Origin: JANOXC01 sp031418215
Lineage (GTDB): Bacteria; Bacteroidota; Bacteroidia; AKYH767-A; OLB10
DNA length: 30,615 bases
Assembly (NCBI GenBank): GCA_031418215.1
Contig: JANOXC010000041.1
Coordinates: 1-30,615, forward strand
Direction: 5' to 3'
Shown: positions 17,628 to 25,775 of the stretch, one piece after another
Position numbering within the stretch: position 1 is the first letter of the stretch
Layout of the letters: every line of letters begins with the position of its first letter
Translations under genes and position numbers: made by a program
The notes under the pieces: generated by a model
The model's database searches: none
What the model was told of the DNA's origin: nothing
What the model saw: only the letters and a program-made list of their open reading frames with translations

Positions 17628-18557
17628 ATGAGTGAAGTAAAATTATCCATCGTGAGTCCGGTGTACAAAGCAGAGAAGATTGTGCCGGAATTGGTCAGGC
17701 AAATCGATCAAATCGTAAGTTCCTTTACTAATTCTTATGAGATACTATTGGTGGAGGATGCCAGTCCTGACAATTCATGGAAGGCCATCATGGAAGAGGC
17801 AAAAAAAAATGAGAAAGTAAAAGGGTTAAGATTGAGCAGGAATTTCGGACAGCATGCAGCAATCATAGCCGGCTTGTCGCATGCAAAAGGCGAGTGGGTC
17901 GTTGTAATGGATTGCGACCTGCAGGATGATCCTACTGAAATAATTAAGTTGTATAATAAGGCAATTGAAGGGCATGATGTTGTGTTGGCTAAGAGAGAAA
18001 ACCGACAAGATAATTTTCTCAAGAAGGCAGTTTCCCGTTTTTTTTATAAAGTATTTGAGTACTTAACTGATACTACTCAAACACCTTCCATTGCCAACTT
18101 CGGTATATTCCATAGAAAAGTGATTGATGCTGTTTTACAAATCGATGATTATGTAAAATTTTTTCCGGCAATGGTGCGTTGGGTGGGATTCGACGTGTCA
18201 ACTGTTGACGTAAAACATAATCAGCGGTTTGAAGGTAGTTCTACTTATGACATGAATAAACTGATCAGGCTGGCGGTGAATGTTATACTTTCTTTTTCCA
18301 CCAAGCCTTTAATTTTATTGATAAAATTCGGGTTGCTTATTTCTTTATGTGCTTTTATTTTTGCTGCTTACTACCTGTACCAGCTAAAAATTGGTGCCAT
18401 CAAGGTAATGGGTTATACCAGCATCATTTCTTCAATATGGCTATTGTCAGGACTTATTATTGCAAGTATTGGTTTTGTAGGATTATATATAGGTCGAATT
18501 TTTGACCAAACCAAAAACAGACCTGTATACATTGTTAATCAACGGGTCAACCTATGA
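17628..18557 (+). CDS. Family 2 glycosyltransferase with C-terminal membrane helices (GtrB/DPM1-like)
   Basis: A 309-aa inner-membrane enzyme that probably moves a sugar from a nucleotide donor to a polyprenyl phosphate carrier. The GT-A domain shows LSIVSPVYKAEK at the start, LLVEDASPDNSW, LRLSRNFGQHAAIIAGL and the DxD-type VMDCDLQDDP. Two hydrophobic helices follow near residues 229-252 and 264-290, as in GtrB/YkcC-type enzymes. The stop overlaps the next gene's start in ATGA (18554-18557), so the pair is translationally coupled. Donor and glycan are unknown. The ATG at 17628 is chosen over an out-of-frame ATG five bases upstream. Confidence 0.9.
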   Translation: MSEVKLSIVSPVYKAEKIVPELVRQIDQIVSSFTNSYEILLVEDASPDNSWKAIMEEAKKNEKVKGLRLSRNFGQHAAIIAGLSHAKGEWVVVMDCDLQDDPTEIIKLYNKAIEGHDVVLAKRENRQDNFLKKAVSRFFYKVFEYLTDTTQTPSIANFGIFHRKVIDAVLQIDDYVKFFPAMVRWVGFDVSTVDVKHNQRFEGSSTYDMNKLIRLAVNVILSFSTKPLILLIKFGLLISLCAFIFAAYYLYQLKIGAIKVMGYTSIISSIWLLSGLIIASIGFVGLYIGRIFDQTKNRPVYIVNQRVNL

Positions 18558-19234
18558 ATTTTGAAGAGCTGAAATGGGACAGTGATTTTTTTTCCCGAAG
18601 GATAGCAAAAGTTTATGTTGATACTGTGATAACTGATTTGCATCAATTAAATGCAGTTGGCTTTGATATAATATATATTTTTTCAAAAGTACGACAGCCG
18701 ATTTTAGAAAATCAGAATGTATTGTTAATGGATACCAAGGTTAATTACAAAAAAAAAATATCTACAATTAATAATAGCAAAGTTGATAATGTCATTTCCT
18801 ATCATGGAGACAGCAATGAACAACTTATTAAACTGGCTTTGCAGAGCGGATGGAAGTCCAGGTTTAAAATGGATACTAATTTGAACAATAAATATGATGA
18901 GCTTTATCTGATTTGGTTAAGAAAATCGCTAGACCGGTCGATTGCAGATGATTTCTTTGTGACTTTGGAGAATGAAGCAATAACAGGATTTGTAACTGTT
19001 GTAAAATCAGAAGGAGGGGGAGCAATTGGTTTGATTGCTGTTGATGAAAATTATCGGGGAAAAGGATTAGGCAGCAAATTGATCATCAGAGCCGAATTGT
19101 GGTGTGCTGAAAATAAACTTTCAGCATTAAATGTAGTGACACAATTGGATAATGAGGGTGCTTGCATGCTTTACAAAAAAAATCATTTTAAAATTACCAG
19201 CACTAATTTTATCTATCATTTTTCGAAATTGTAA
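18554..19234 (+). CDS. GNAT N-acetyltransferase, WecD-like
   Basis: A 226-aa protein of the GNAT superfamily. The N-terminus FEELKWDSDFFSRRIAKV resembles WecD-type sugar N-acetyltransferases, which acetylate a dTDP-amino sugar during surface glycan synthesis. The C-terminal acetyl-CoA fold has ITGFVTVV, IGLIAVDENYRGKGLGSKLI (motif A pyrophosphate loop) and LNVVTQLDNEGACMLYKKNHF (motif B). It overlaps the glycosyltransferase by four bases, which supports a shared role in modifying a surface sugar. The specific sugar cannot be read from the sequence. Confidence 0.85.
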   Translation: MNFEELKWDSDFFSRRIAKVYVDTVITDLHQLNAVGFDIIYIFSKVRQPILENQNVLLMDTKVNYKKKISTINNSKVDNVISYHGDSNEQLIKLALQSGWKSRFKMDTNLNNKYDELYLIWLRKSLDRSIADDFFVTLENEAITGFVTVVKSEGGGAIGLIAVDENYRGKGLGSKLIIRAELWCAENKLSALNVVTQLDNEGACMLYKKNHFKITSTNFIYHFSKL

Positions 19235-19277
19235 TTTCAGATTGATTGGCGATGTAGCTTTTAAAAATAACAATGGA

Positions 19278-20111
19278 ATGAAGTTAATTTTTATTTTTAT
19301 GATTTCATTTTTTGTGCTGACAAAAGCCACAGCTCAGGAAGCGGAACTTAACTGCAAGTCAATATATAATGGCAATATCCGGAAAGCGGAAAAATCAATA
19401 AAAAAACAAATTCACTTTTACAGGAACGGAACTTCCTATTTTAATGGACCGGGAAGCGGTTTTCAAATAACCTTCGAACACAGTTACGATTCATTGATCA
19501 ATTGGCTAAAGAGGCAAAGTTGTGTTGAAGAAGCCTTTTCTGATAAATATGAAATGAAGCCCGGCATATTCCCTGGAACATCAGCAGTGGGGGTAAAATT
19601 TATCACCAGGAAAGGAGTTCTTGAACAATGTTTTAAAATTCAGGAAGGCAAAACCGGACATGTTAATTTTTTCGGATGGCGGCCAAAACTATTTAAAGAG
19701 AAAAAAGTCCTGGTTTACAAGTATATGAGCAATTGCCCGGGATTTATTGAAAGGCAAAAATATTATTACTCCAGGCAACTTGAAGATGAGCAAAGGATGG
19801 ACAGCATCGTACCGCAAGATCTTTTAGGCATTTGGGAAAAAATAAAATCCGAAGATGGAGAACCTAAAAAAGAAATTGAATTCAGGTATTTAAATAATGA
19901 TTTTGTATTAATTTCATCAGAGGGATTGGCTTATTTTTTTTCAAATGCGGTTTCAGGGAAAGCGGTTTCGGCAGTCGGCATAATGCCAAACTGGCCACCT
20001 TATGCGTGTTATGTAAAAAAAATGGGAGAAGATAAAATACAGGTTGAATATAAGACCTTTGGTGGTGAGACTGTGATTTGTAATTATTGGAAGCAAAAGA
20101 CTAATAAGTAG
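19278..20111 (+). CDS. Exported hypothetical protein
   Basis: From the ATG at 19278 this gives 277 aa with a clear signal peptide (MKLIFIFMISFFVLTKATAQ, then EAELNCK). The frame is open further upstream to 19152, but that part would overlap the acetyltransferase gene by 83 nt and hide the signal peptide, so the later start is preferred. There are several Cys (NCKS, QSCVEE, NCPGF, CNYW) and a final part QDLLGIWEKIKSEDGEPKKEIEFRYL that looks like a small lipocalin-type beta domain (the GIWE start is common there). No family is recognised with confidence. It is followed by the pseudo-subtilase, and the two may be co-expressed. Confidence 0.7.
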   Translation: MKLIFIFMISFFVLTKATAQEAELNCKSIYNGNIRKAEKSIKKQIHFYRNGTSYFNGPGSGFQITFEHSYDSLINWLKRQSCVEEAFSDKYEMKPGIFPGTSAVGVKFITRKGVLEQCFKIQEGKTGHVNFFGWRPKLFKEKKVLVYKYMSNCPGFIERQKYYYSRQLEDEQRMDSIVPQDLLGIWEKIKSEDGEPKKEIEFRYLNNDFVLISSEGLAYFFSNAVSGKAVSAVGIMPNWPPYACYVKKMGEDKIQVEYKTFGGETVICNYWKQKTNK

Positions 20112-20250
20112 TTTTTTGTATAATTTGGAGCAGTCTAAGTTCAAGTATTAAGACGTATGCTTGCATTTTTAAGTAATGAATCATCAACGAATAAGTTTAT
20201 CGCACGGTGTACAATAACAATAATCAAATCAATTAACGAATATTCCAGAT

Positions 20251-21819
20251 ATGAACAAATTCATTTTAGTTTTTTCAATAATGTTTATTTCCACCATTAT
20301 ATCTTTTGCACAAGATCTCTCGACAAAGGCAAATCTTGGAAAAAAATACAACTGGCAAAACTTTGATTGGAGGGAAGATAAAGTGTTGGGAGCAAGCGTC
20401 AATAAAACATATAATGAATTATTAATAAGCAGGCAGTCAAAAAAAACAATTGTGGTTGCATTAATTAGTGTCGGAGTTGATATTAAGCATCCGGAATTAG
20501 CAGGGAAAGTGTGGACTAATAAAAAGGAAATACCAAATAATAGTATCGACGATGACAATAATGGATATGTTGATGATATCAATGGTTGGAATTTTATCGG
20601 TAATGCAAAGGGGGAAAATATTGAATATGAAAATTACGAATATACCAGGATTTATAAATTGGGTAAGGTTGACGCGAATTATGAAACTGCAAAAAAGTTA
20701 TATGATAAAGAGTTGGAAAAAAGAAGAAAGGAAAAGGAGTATCTAAAAGAGACAGCAGTTAAATTTCTAAATTCACTTGCAGTTGTTAAAGAGAAAACGG
20801 GTCGGGATATAAAGAAACTGGAGGATCTTACAGGTATTTCTACAGATGATAATGCCCTCCTTGGAGCAATTTATTATTTAAGAAAGATGTATTTGAGTGG
20901 TTTTTCAGAAAGCGAACTATTAAGGGCTACGGATAATAATAAAATCAGATTAGAAAAAAATTTGAATTTGGATTTTAACCCAAGAGACATAATTGGAGAC
21001 AATACCAATGACATTAATGATACACATTATGGCAATCCTGATGTGATTGGCCCTAATTCCGGCAATGGCACCTCTGCAGCCGTTATTATTGCAGGAATAC
21101 GAAATAATGAATTAGGAATTGATGGTATTGCAACGGATGTTGAAATTATGTCTTTAAGAGCAATACCAAAGGGCGATGAGAGAGATAAAGATGTAGCGCT
21201 TGCTATTAATTATGCTGTTAACAATGGAGCAGATATTATTTGTATGAATTTCGGAAAAAAAATTTCACCACAAAGAGAATTTGTAGATGATGCAATTAAG
21301 TATGCCGAGCTCAAAAATGTATTGATTGTTAGAAGTGCAGGTGATAATGCTGAGAACCTCGACCAGGAAGTAAATTTTCCAACTGGAATTTATCCCGATA
21401 AATCAAAGGCGACAAATTTTATTTGTGTTGGCGCTTCACGAAAAAGTAAAGGTGACTCGATGGTTTATGTTTATTCCAATTACGGGCAAAACTATGTTGA
21501 CATTTTTGCACCTGGAGCAGGTATATATTCTACGGATTTGAATAATGAATACAGCAGTCATAGCGGAAGTGGCCCTGCTGCAAATGTCGTTGCAGGTATT
21601 GCTGCATTAATTCTGTCTTATCATCCTGAATTGAAGCCGAATGAATTAATTGATATTTTGTTGGCATCATCCACAGATTATAAAAAGAGATTGGTCCTTA
21701 AGCCTTCTCTAAACATTTGGGAAAGAGAAACGGTAAAATTCGAAACACTCTGCAAAAGCGGAGGCATTATAAATGCATATGAAGCAATGAAAATGGCAGA
21801 TGCAGGGAAGGTTAAATAA
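20251..21819 (+). CDS. Exported S8 subtilisin-like protein without catalytic residues (pseudopeptidase)
   Basis: A 522-aa protein with signal peptide MNKFILVFSIMFISTIISFA. It follows the Bacteroidetes S8 layout closely: IDDDNNGYVDDINGWNFIG after the first catalytic segment, a long charged helical insert (about 130-240), GNPDVIGP, AIPKGDERDKDVALAINYAVNNGADII, YSNYG and VDIFAPG. Every catalytic position is changed. The Asp of IDSG is Ser73 (LISVGVD), the His of HGTH is Asn272 (GNGTS), the oxyanion Asn of AGND is Asp365 (AGDN), and the Ser of GTSMAAP is Gly441 (GSGPAAN). The frame is intact and framework residues are kept, so this is more likely a repurposed non-enzymatic binding protein than a decaying gene. 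Function unknown. Confidence 0.88.
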   Translation: MNKFILVFSIMFISTIISFAQDLSTKANLGKKYNWQNFDWREDKVLGASVNKTYNELLISRQSKKTIVVALISVGVDIKHPELAGKVWTNKKEIPNNSIDDDNNGYVDDINGWNFIGNAKGENIEYENYEYTRIYKLGKVDANYETAKKLYDKELEKRRKEKEYLKETAVKFLNSLAVVKEKTGRDIKKLEDLTGISTDDNALLGAIYYLRKMYLSGFSESELLRATDNNKIRLEKNLNLDFNPRDIIGDNTNDINDTHYGNPDVIGPNSGNGTSAAVIIAGIRNNELGIDGIATDVEIMSLRAIPKGDERDKDVALAINYAVNNGADIICMNFGKKISPQREFVDDAIKYAELKNVLIVRSAGDNAENLDQEVNFPTGIYPDKSKATNFICVGASRKSKGDSMVYVYSNYGQNYVDIFAPGAGIYSTDLNNEYSSHSGSGPAANVVAGIAALILSYHPELKPNELIDILLASSTDYKKRLVLKPSLNIWERETVKFETLCKSGGIINAYEAMKMADAGKVK

Positions 21820-21940
21820 AAATTATACAACGTCCAAAATATAAAATCTTTGCCGTAAACCTTAGTACAACATTATGCAAAGTAATCGCAATAACTATTG
21901 TCGAAGGTCGTTTAGAAACAACTTAAATTTAAATCCAGTA

Positions 21941-22840
21941 ATGAAAGCAATCAACATTTTGTCAATCGTATTCTTGATTTCCGTTTCAAATACCCTATTT
22001 GGTCAGGAGCAAACAGCAACTTTATCAAAAGTAAGCGTTCATGACATTTACATTCTGCCTGGATTTTACTCCGAACAAAACACTTATGGTACGATTGATG
22101 ACTTCAGGAAACTCGCTCCTCAATCATTATTGCTGAAAAATGATTTGTCGAATTATTCTCAATATGAAGGTTCAGGAATGATGACCAATGGAGCGTTTAC
22201 CGCCATGGTAGGGCTGCTTTTCAGGAACAATGACAAAACGGCCTATAAAGCAAATCCCCTTTTACGATTTGGGGTAAGTTATTTTTCCGCTACCACGCTG
22301 ACAAACGGTTTATATAATGAGGAAAGAAATATAACCGACACTTTAACTTCCTCTCAAACCGGACAAATAATTTATCTTGACTCTGTCAAAATAAAGAATT
22401 TTGATATGAATTATACATCGGATCAGGTAAGGTTGACCAGTTCAGTTATTTGCAGAACAAATCCTGATGTGCGCTGGTCATTATTTGGAGGAGCAGGAGC
22501 CAGTATCGGATTTTCAGTTAAAGCAAGTACAGAGATCTATTACAGCGATTATCGTTATAGAGATGCGCAGTATACAAATGGATCTTACACCCCTTATTAT
22601 TATTCTGAAAGCTCAACAAGCAAGACAGAAAGATTTAATAATAAAAATAATTTTAATGCTTCAGTTTTTATTCCAATGGGAGTCGACTTTAAGATAGCAC
22701 GTAAAAGTGAATTTTGGAAAAGGGCCCATTTGTATTATGAAATACAACCGGGCGTTAATTTTACCTCCATTCCCGAGCTGAAGACGGTTTCAAACATCAG
22801 CATACAACAGGGATTTGGTTTGCGTGTTAATTGGGAATAA
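21941..22840 (+). CDS. Exported outer-membrane-type beta protein, function unknown
   Basis: From ATG 21941 the product is 299 aa, with signal peptide MKAINILSIVFLISVSNTLFGQ. The upstream in-frame ATG at 21875 would put 22 polar residues before it, so the later start is preferred. The mature part has alternating hydrophobic strands and aromatic ends typical of a small outer membrane barrel: LLRFGVSYFSATTL, WSLFGGAGASIGFSVKAS, FIPMGVDFKIARKSEFWKRA, YYEIQPGVNF, and a final IQQGFGLRVNWE. No named family is recognised. It ends in a terminator hairpin and converges with recQ. Confidence 0.75.
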   Translation: MKAINILSIVFLISVSNTLFGQEQTATLSKVSVHDIYILPGFYSEQNTYGTIDDFRKLAPQSLLLKNDLSNYSQYEGSGMMTNGAFTAMVGLLFRNNDKTAYKANPLLRFGVSYFSATTLTNGLYNEERNITDTLTSSQTGQIIYLDSVKIKNFDMNYTSDQVRLTSSVICRTNPDVRWSLFGGAGASIGFSVKASTEIYYSDYRYRDAQYTNGSYTPYYYSESSTSKTERFNNKNNFNASVFIPMGVDFKIARKSEFWKRAHLYYEIQPGVNFTSIPELKTVSNISIQQGFGLRVNWE

Positions 22841-22867
22841 CACACATTTCTTCATTGCCGCCCAATT

Positions 22868-23009
22868 CATCCCACGTCTCTTCAGTGTCTCCGTGCACAT
22901 CCCTCGTTTCTTCAGTGTCTCGGTTAGGGACGCTGAAGTTTTTATGATGCTAGTTCAAACTTCAGTGTCCCCAAAAAAAGGGGAGACACTCAAGATACGG
23001 GGAGACACC
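22868..23009. repeat. Cluster of GTGTCTC palindromic repeats between convergent genes
   Basis: Two direct copies 30 nt apart (22868-22895 and 22898-22925) agree at 24 of 28 positions and share TCTTCAGTGTCTC. A third partial copy is ACTTCAGTGTCCCC (22959-22972). Two inverted copies follow: GGGGAGACACTCAAG (22980-22994) and GGGGAGACACC (22999-23009). Several overlapping hairpins are possible, including a perfect CTGAAGTTT/AAACTTCAG pair (22933-22941 with 22957-22965). The layout resembles a REP/BIME-type cluster. Confidence 0.7.
22910..22943 (+). terminator. Terminator after the exported beta protein gene
   Basis: CTTCAGTGTCTC (22910-22921) pairs with GGGACGCTGAAG (22927-22938) over 12 bp with two G-U pairs and a 5-nt loop. 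TTTTT follows directly (22939-22943). The stem is made from one unit of the palindromic repeat cluster. Confidence 0.7.
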
Positions 23010-23036
23010 TATGGGACTACAGAAGGGTCGGAGACC

Positions 23037-25418
23037 TCATTCAGCAACTGCGCCCCTGTTCTTTATCATGTTCTCATAAGCCGCTTTGATACTATTCGGG
23101 CTGCGTTGAAAAGTCTGTGACAGAAAATCAATATCATTGGTTTGTTCCACCGTTTCATGAAACAATTTTATTTCTTTTTCCTTCCAGGGTTCATGGGAAC
23201 GCGGATAGGTTTTTCTTAACTCAGCAATATGCTGATTGGTAATCGATGCTGTTGGTTTTTCTATTGGAAATTTTTGTACGGATTCAATTAATGACCCTTT
23301 TTCATTTTGTTGAAGATGATTATAAACAGGAGGAAAGAAAAAGGTATCTAATTGCTGTGTGATTGCAGTATATATATTTTTTTCAAAGTAAGCCGAAAGC
23401 CTTGGCCTGATGGCTGTGTACTTGGTAATATTTTTTAAAGCGCCAAAAAATGAAAGTGTAAACCCCACTTCGTCCATTCCGGTTCTTTCTGATCCCAGCA
23501 GTATTTTCCCCAATGCAAAATGTGAAAGGCGAACATGCTTTTCCTTCATTTCTTCAATGAATAATTTGAGTTGTTCATCACTTAACATTTGTTCCACGTC
23601 AACTTTTTGTGTGATTCCGGTTGCCGCCATATATTCTATGATGATCTTCATAAAATCTACGCCGTATCGATCCAGTTTTTTTTGTGACACACCGGAAATG
23701 TTTTTCATTTCAAGGTTGGTAGAAGGCAGTGAATGTACCATGGCCATTAATGTGCTATCACTAAATACCTGATAAGGAGCCAATCCTTCGCTATCTGCAA
23801 TTAACTTCCTTAACTTCCTTAACTTTTCAAACAGCACGGAGTTTTTTTGAAGCTCCGGTTCAGCTGCTATTGCTTTCTTTTCCTTAACAAGCGGTTTATA
23901 CATTTCAGGCTGTACAAAATGGATGTCAGATTTTCCTTCAAGAATCAGCTTGCCGAAAGTTGTTACCTTTAAGGTATAATTTTCGTCGTAAGCAATTTCA
24001 ATTAACCCCAGTTGCTGCATTTGCAAAAGGTAAGACTGCCAGTCGGCAAATGATAGATCATGACCGGCACCGTAGGTTTTTATTTTATCAAAGCCATGCT
24101 GTAATACATCGGCATTTCGGGAGCCTCTTAGTACATTGATCAGCATCGTAAAACCGGCTTTTTCATTCATGCGTGTTAATGCGGAAAGCGCCTTTTGTGC
24201 AATCACAGTACCGTCAATATATTTTGGCGGATGGAGGCATACATCGCAATTACCGCAATTAGCCGTCATGCTTTCACTAAAATAATTGAGTAATATTTTA
24301 CGACGACAGATACCTGCTTCCGCATAATGTTGGATCAGCTTTAGTTTTTCCAGGTTCAGTTCACGTTGCCCGCTTTGTTGTGCAAAATCACGAAGGAGAA
24401 TAATATCACGCAGACTGTAATATAAGATTGTTTCAGAGGGCAAACCATCTCTTCCGGCACGACCAATCTCCTGGTAATAACCTTCAATATTTTTTGGAAG
24501 GTTGTAATGAACAACATATCGCACATTTGATTTATCGATACCCATGCCGAAGGCAATCGTTGCACAGATGACATTAATTTCATCTTTGGTAAATGCTTCC
24601 TGAACAGCGCTCCTGTCCTCACTTGACATTCCTGCATGGTAATGGCTGCATGAGATTCCCTTTTGTTTTAATTTATCAGCAACATGCTCTGTTCCTTTGC
24701 GCGACAAACAATAAATGATACCTGAATCACCGGGGTGCCTGTTGATCAATGCCAGGATGTCTTCCATTTTTTCCTTTTCCTTACTGTGTTTGGAAACGGT
24801 AAGACTAAGATTCGGCCTGTCGAAGGAAGAGATATATACAGAAGGATTTTCTAAACCCAATTGCTTTACAATATCCCTGCGTGTAATTTTATCGGCAGTA
24901 GCTGTTAATGCGATGAAGGGAACATCGTGAAATTTTTCTTTCAGGAACTTCAGTTGTTGATATTCAGGGCGAAAATCATGACCCCATGAGGAAATGCAAT
25001 GCGCTTCATCAATAGCCACCATAGAGATTTTAAAATCATTTAACAGGCTATCTTTAATTGCGATGGCACGCTCCGGCGATATATATAGTAATTTCAGCTC
25101 CTGTTGTTTGCAGCGATTAATAATGGCTGCTTCATCGGCATAGTTTAAAGATGAATTAATAAATTCTGCAGAGATGCCGTTAGCCTTCAGGGCTTCTACC
25201 TGATCTTTCATCAAGGCAATAAGCGGCGAGATAACAATGGCTGTTCCCTCCTTCATCAAAGCGGGCAATTGAAAGCAGATGGATTTTCCACCACCTGTCG
25301 GCATCAGTAGTAAGACATCTGTATTGGTCATCACAGTTTTAACAACCTCTTCCTGTAATGGACGGAAACTGTCGTAGCCAAAATATTTTTTTAGTAAAAG
25401 GGAAGCTTGGGTTGACAT
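23037..25418 (-). CDS. recQ: ATP-dependent DNA helicase RecQ, long form
   Basis: RecQ unwinds DNA in the 3' to 5' direction during recombination and fork repair. The helicase core has TGGGKS (residues 41-46), DEAHCISSWGHDFRPEY (137-153), TATAD and the motif VI region YYQEIGRAGRDG. The zinc site lies in ICRRKILLNYF and CGNCDVC, followed by a winged helix (RQC) and an HRDC domain (LRKLIADSEGLAPYQVF). At 793 aa it is longer than E. coli RecQ (about 610). The extra C-terminus has a helix-turn-helix region and a last segment (EPWKEKEIKLFHETVEQ, then RSPNSIKAAYENMI) that looks like a small SANT/Myb-type DNA-binding helix set. A structured element lies in its possible leader. Confidence 0.94.
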   Translation of the reverse strand: MSTQASLLLKKYFGYDSFRPLQEEVVKTVMTNTDVLLLMPTGGGKSICFQLPALMKEGTAIVISPLIALMKDQVEALKANGISAEFINSSLNYADEAAIINRCKQQELKLLYISPERAIAIKDSLLNDFKISMVAIDEAHCISSWGHDFRPEYQQLKFLKEKFHDVPFIALTATADKITRRDIVKQLGLENPSVYISSFDRPNLSLTVSKHSKEKEKMEDILALINRHPGDSGIIYCLSRKGTEHVADKLKQKGISCSHYHAGMSSEDRSAVQEAFTKDEINVICATIAFGMGIDKSNVRYVVHYNLPKNIEGYYQEIGRAGRDGLPSETILYYSLRDIILLRDFAQQSGQRELNLEKLKLIQHYAEAGICRRKILLNYFSESMTANCGNCDVCLHPPKYIDGTVIAQKALSALTRMNEKAGFTMLINVLRGSRNADVLQHGFDKIKTYGAGHDLSFADWQSYLLQMQQLGLIEIAYDENYTLKVTTFGKLILEGKSDIHFVQPEMYKPLVKEKKAIAAEPELQKNSVLFEKLRKLRKLIADSEGLAPYQVFSDSTLMAMVHSLPSTNLEMKNISGVSQKKLDRYGVDFMKIIIEYMAATGITQKVDVEQMLSDEQLKLFIEEMKEKHVRLSHFALGKILLGSERTGMDEVGFTLSFFGALKNITKYTAIRPRLSAYFEKNIYTAITQQLDTFFFPPVYNHLQQNEKGSLIESVQKFPIEKPTASITNQHIAELRKTYPRSHEPWKEKEIKLFHETVEQTNDIDFLSQTFQRSPNSIKAAYENMIKNRGAVAE

Positions 25419-25534
25419 GCAAATGCTAAATGAAATTCAGTAGAAGTGGTGAATATATATAATTCAAGAAAATACCTCCTTAAATAATAAGTAGTTGTTG
25501 ATAATTAGGATTTGTTTATACTATTTATGCGTGA

Positions 25535-25643
25535 GAATAAACAAAGACGCTCCTGCCAATTCCCTCCCGCGTGGTCAAACGGAGAAAAAGAGAAAGGCAG
25601 GAAAAAATCAAGGTTAGCTTTCCTGATTTGCGTCTTTTTATTT
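25535..25643. ncRNA. Candidate structured RNA, three-way junction, between ssb and recQ
   Basis: The outer stem pairs AAAGACGC (25543-25550) with GCGTCTTT (25630-25637), extendable by AATAAA/TTATTT-type pairing around a two-base bulge. Directly stacked inside are a long hairpin, TCCTGCC (25551-25557) with GGCAGGA (25596-25602), whose loop holds a smaller CTCCCG/CGGAG hairpin, and a second hairpin (AAATC-A-AGG 25605-25613 with CCTGATTT 25622-25629). On the plus strand a T-rich end follows the outer stem. It may be a free small RNA on the plus strand or a recQ leader element on the minus strand. The family is not identified. Confidence 0.5.
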
Positions 25644-25649
25644 TGTATT

Positions 25650-25689
25650 GAGTAGTTAGTACTGAGTATAGAGTAATTAGTACCGAGTA
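25650..25689. repeat. Two-copy tandem repeat, period 21
   Basis: GAGTAGTTAGTACTGAGTA (25650-25668) is repeated as GAGTAATTAGTACCGAGTA (25671-25689), 17 of 19 positions identical. It lies next to the candidate structured RNA in the 357-nt recQ-ssb gap. I see nothing else recognisable in the rest of that gap. Confidence 0.7.
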
Positions 25690-25775
25690 GAGGGGAGTGC
25701 TAATTTGGATATTTGTAAAACTTAAATTAATTTATAGCAATCAACAAGTATTTACAAATAATTAGCAAATGTATG

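Noticed and set aside
20157..20366. A 69-aa frame before and across the pseudo-subtilase start
   Set aside because: It overlaps the signal peptide of the real gene in another frame and has no support.
22868..23009. A short CRISPR array (30-nt spacing of the first two repeats)
   Set aside because: There are only two direct copies, the spacing leaves almost no spacer, later copies are inverted, and there are no cas genes.
22815..23120. A 101-aa frame through the palindromic repeats
   Set aside because: It reads through the end of one gene, a terminator and the 3' end of recQ; its repeated HIPRFFSVSV comes from the DNA repeat.
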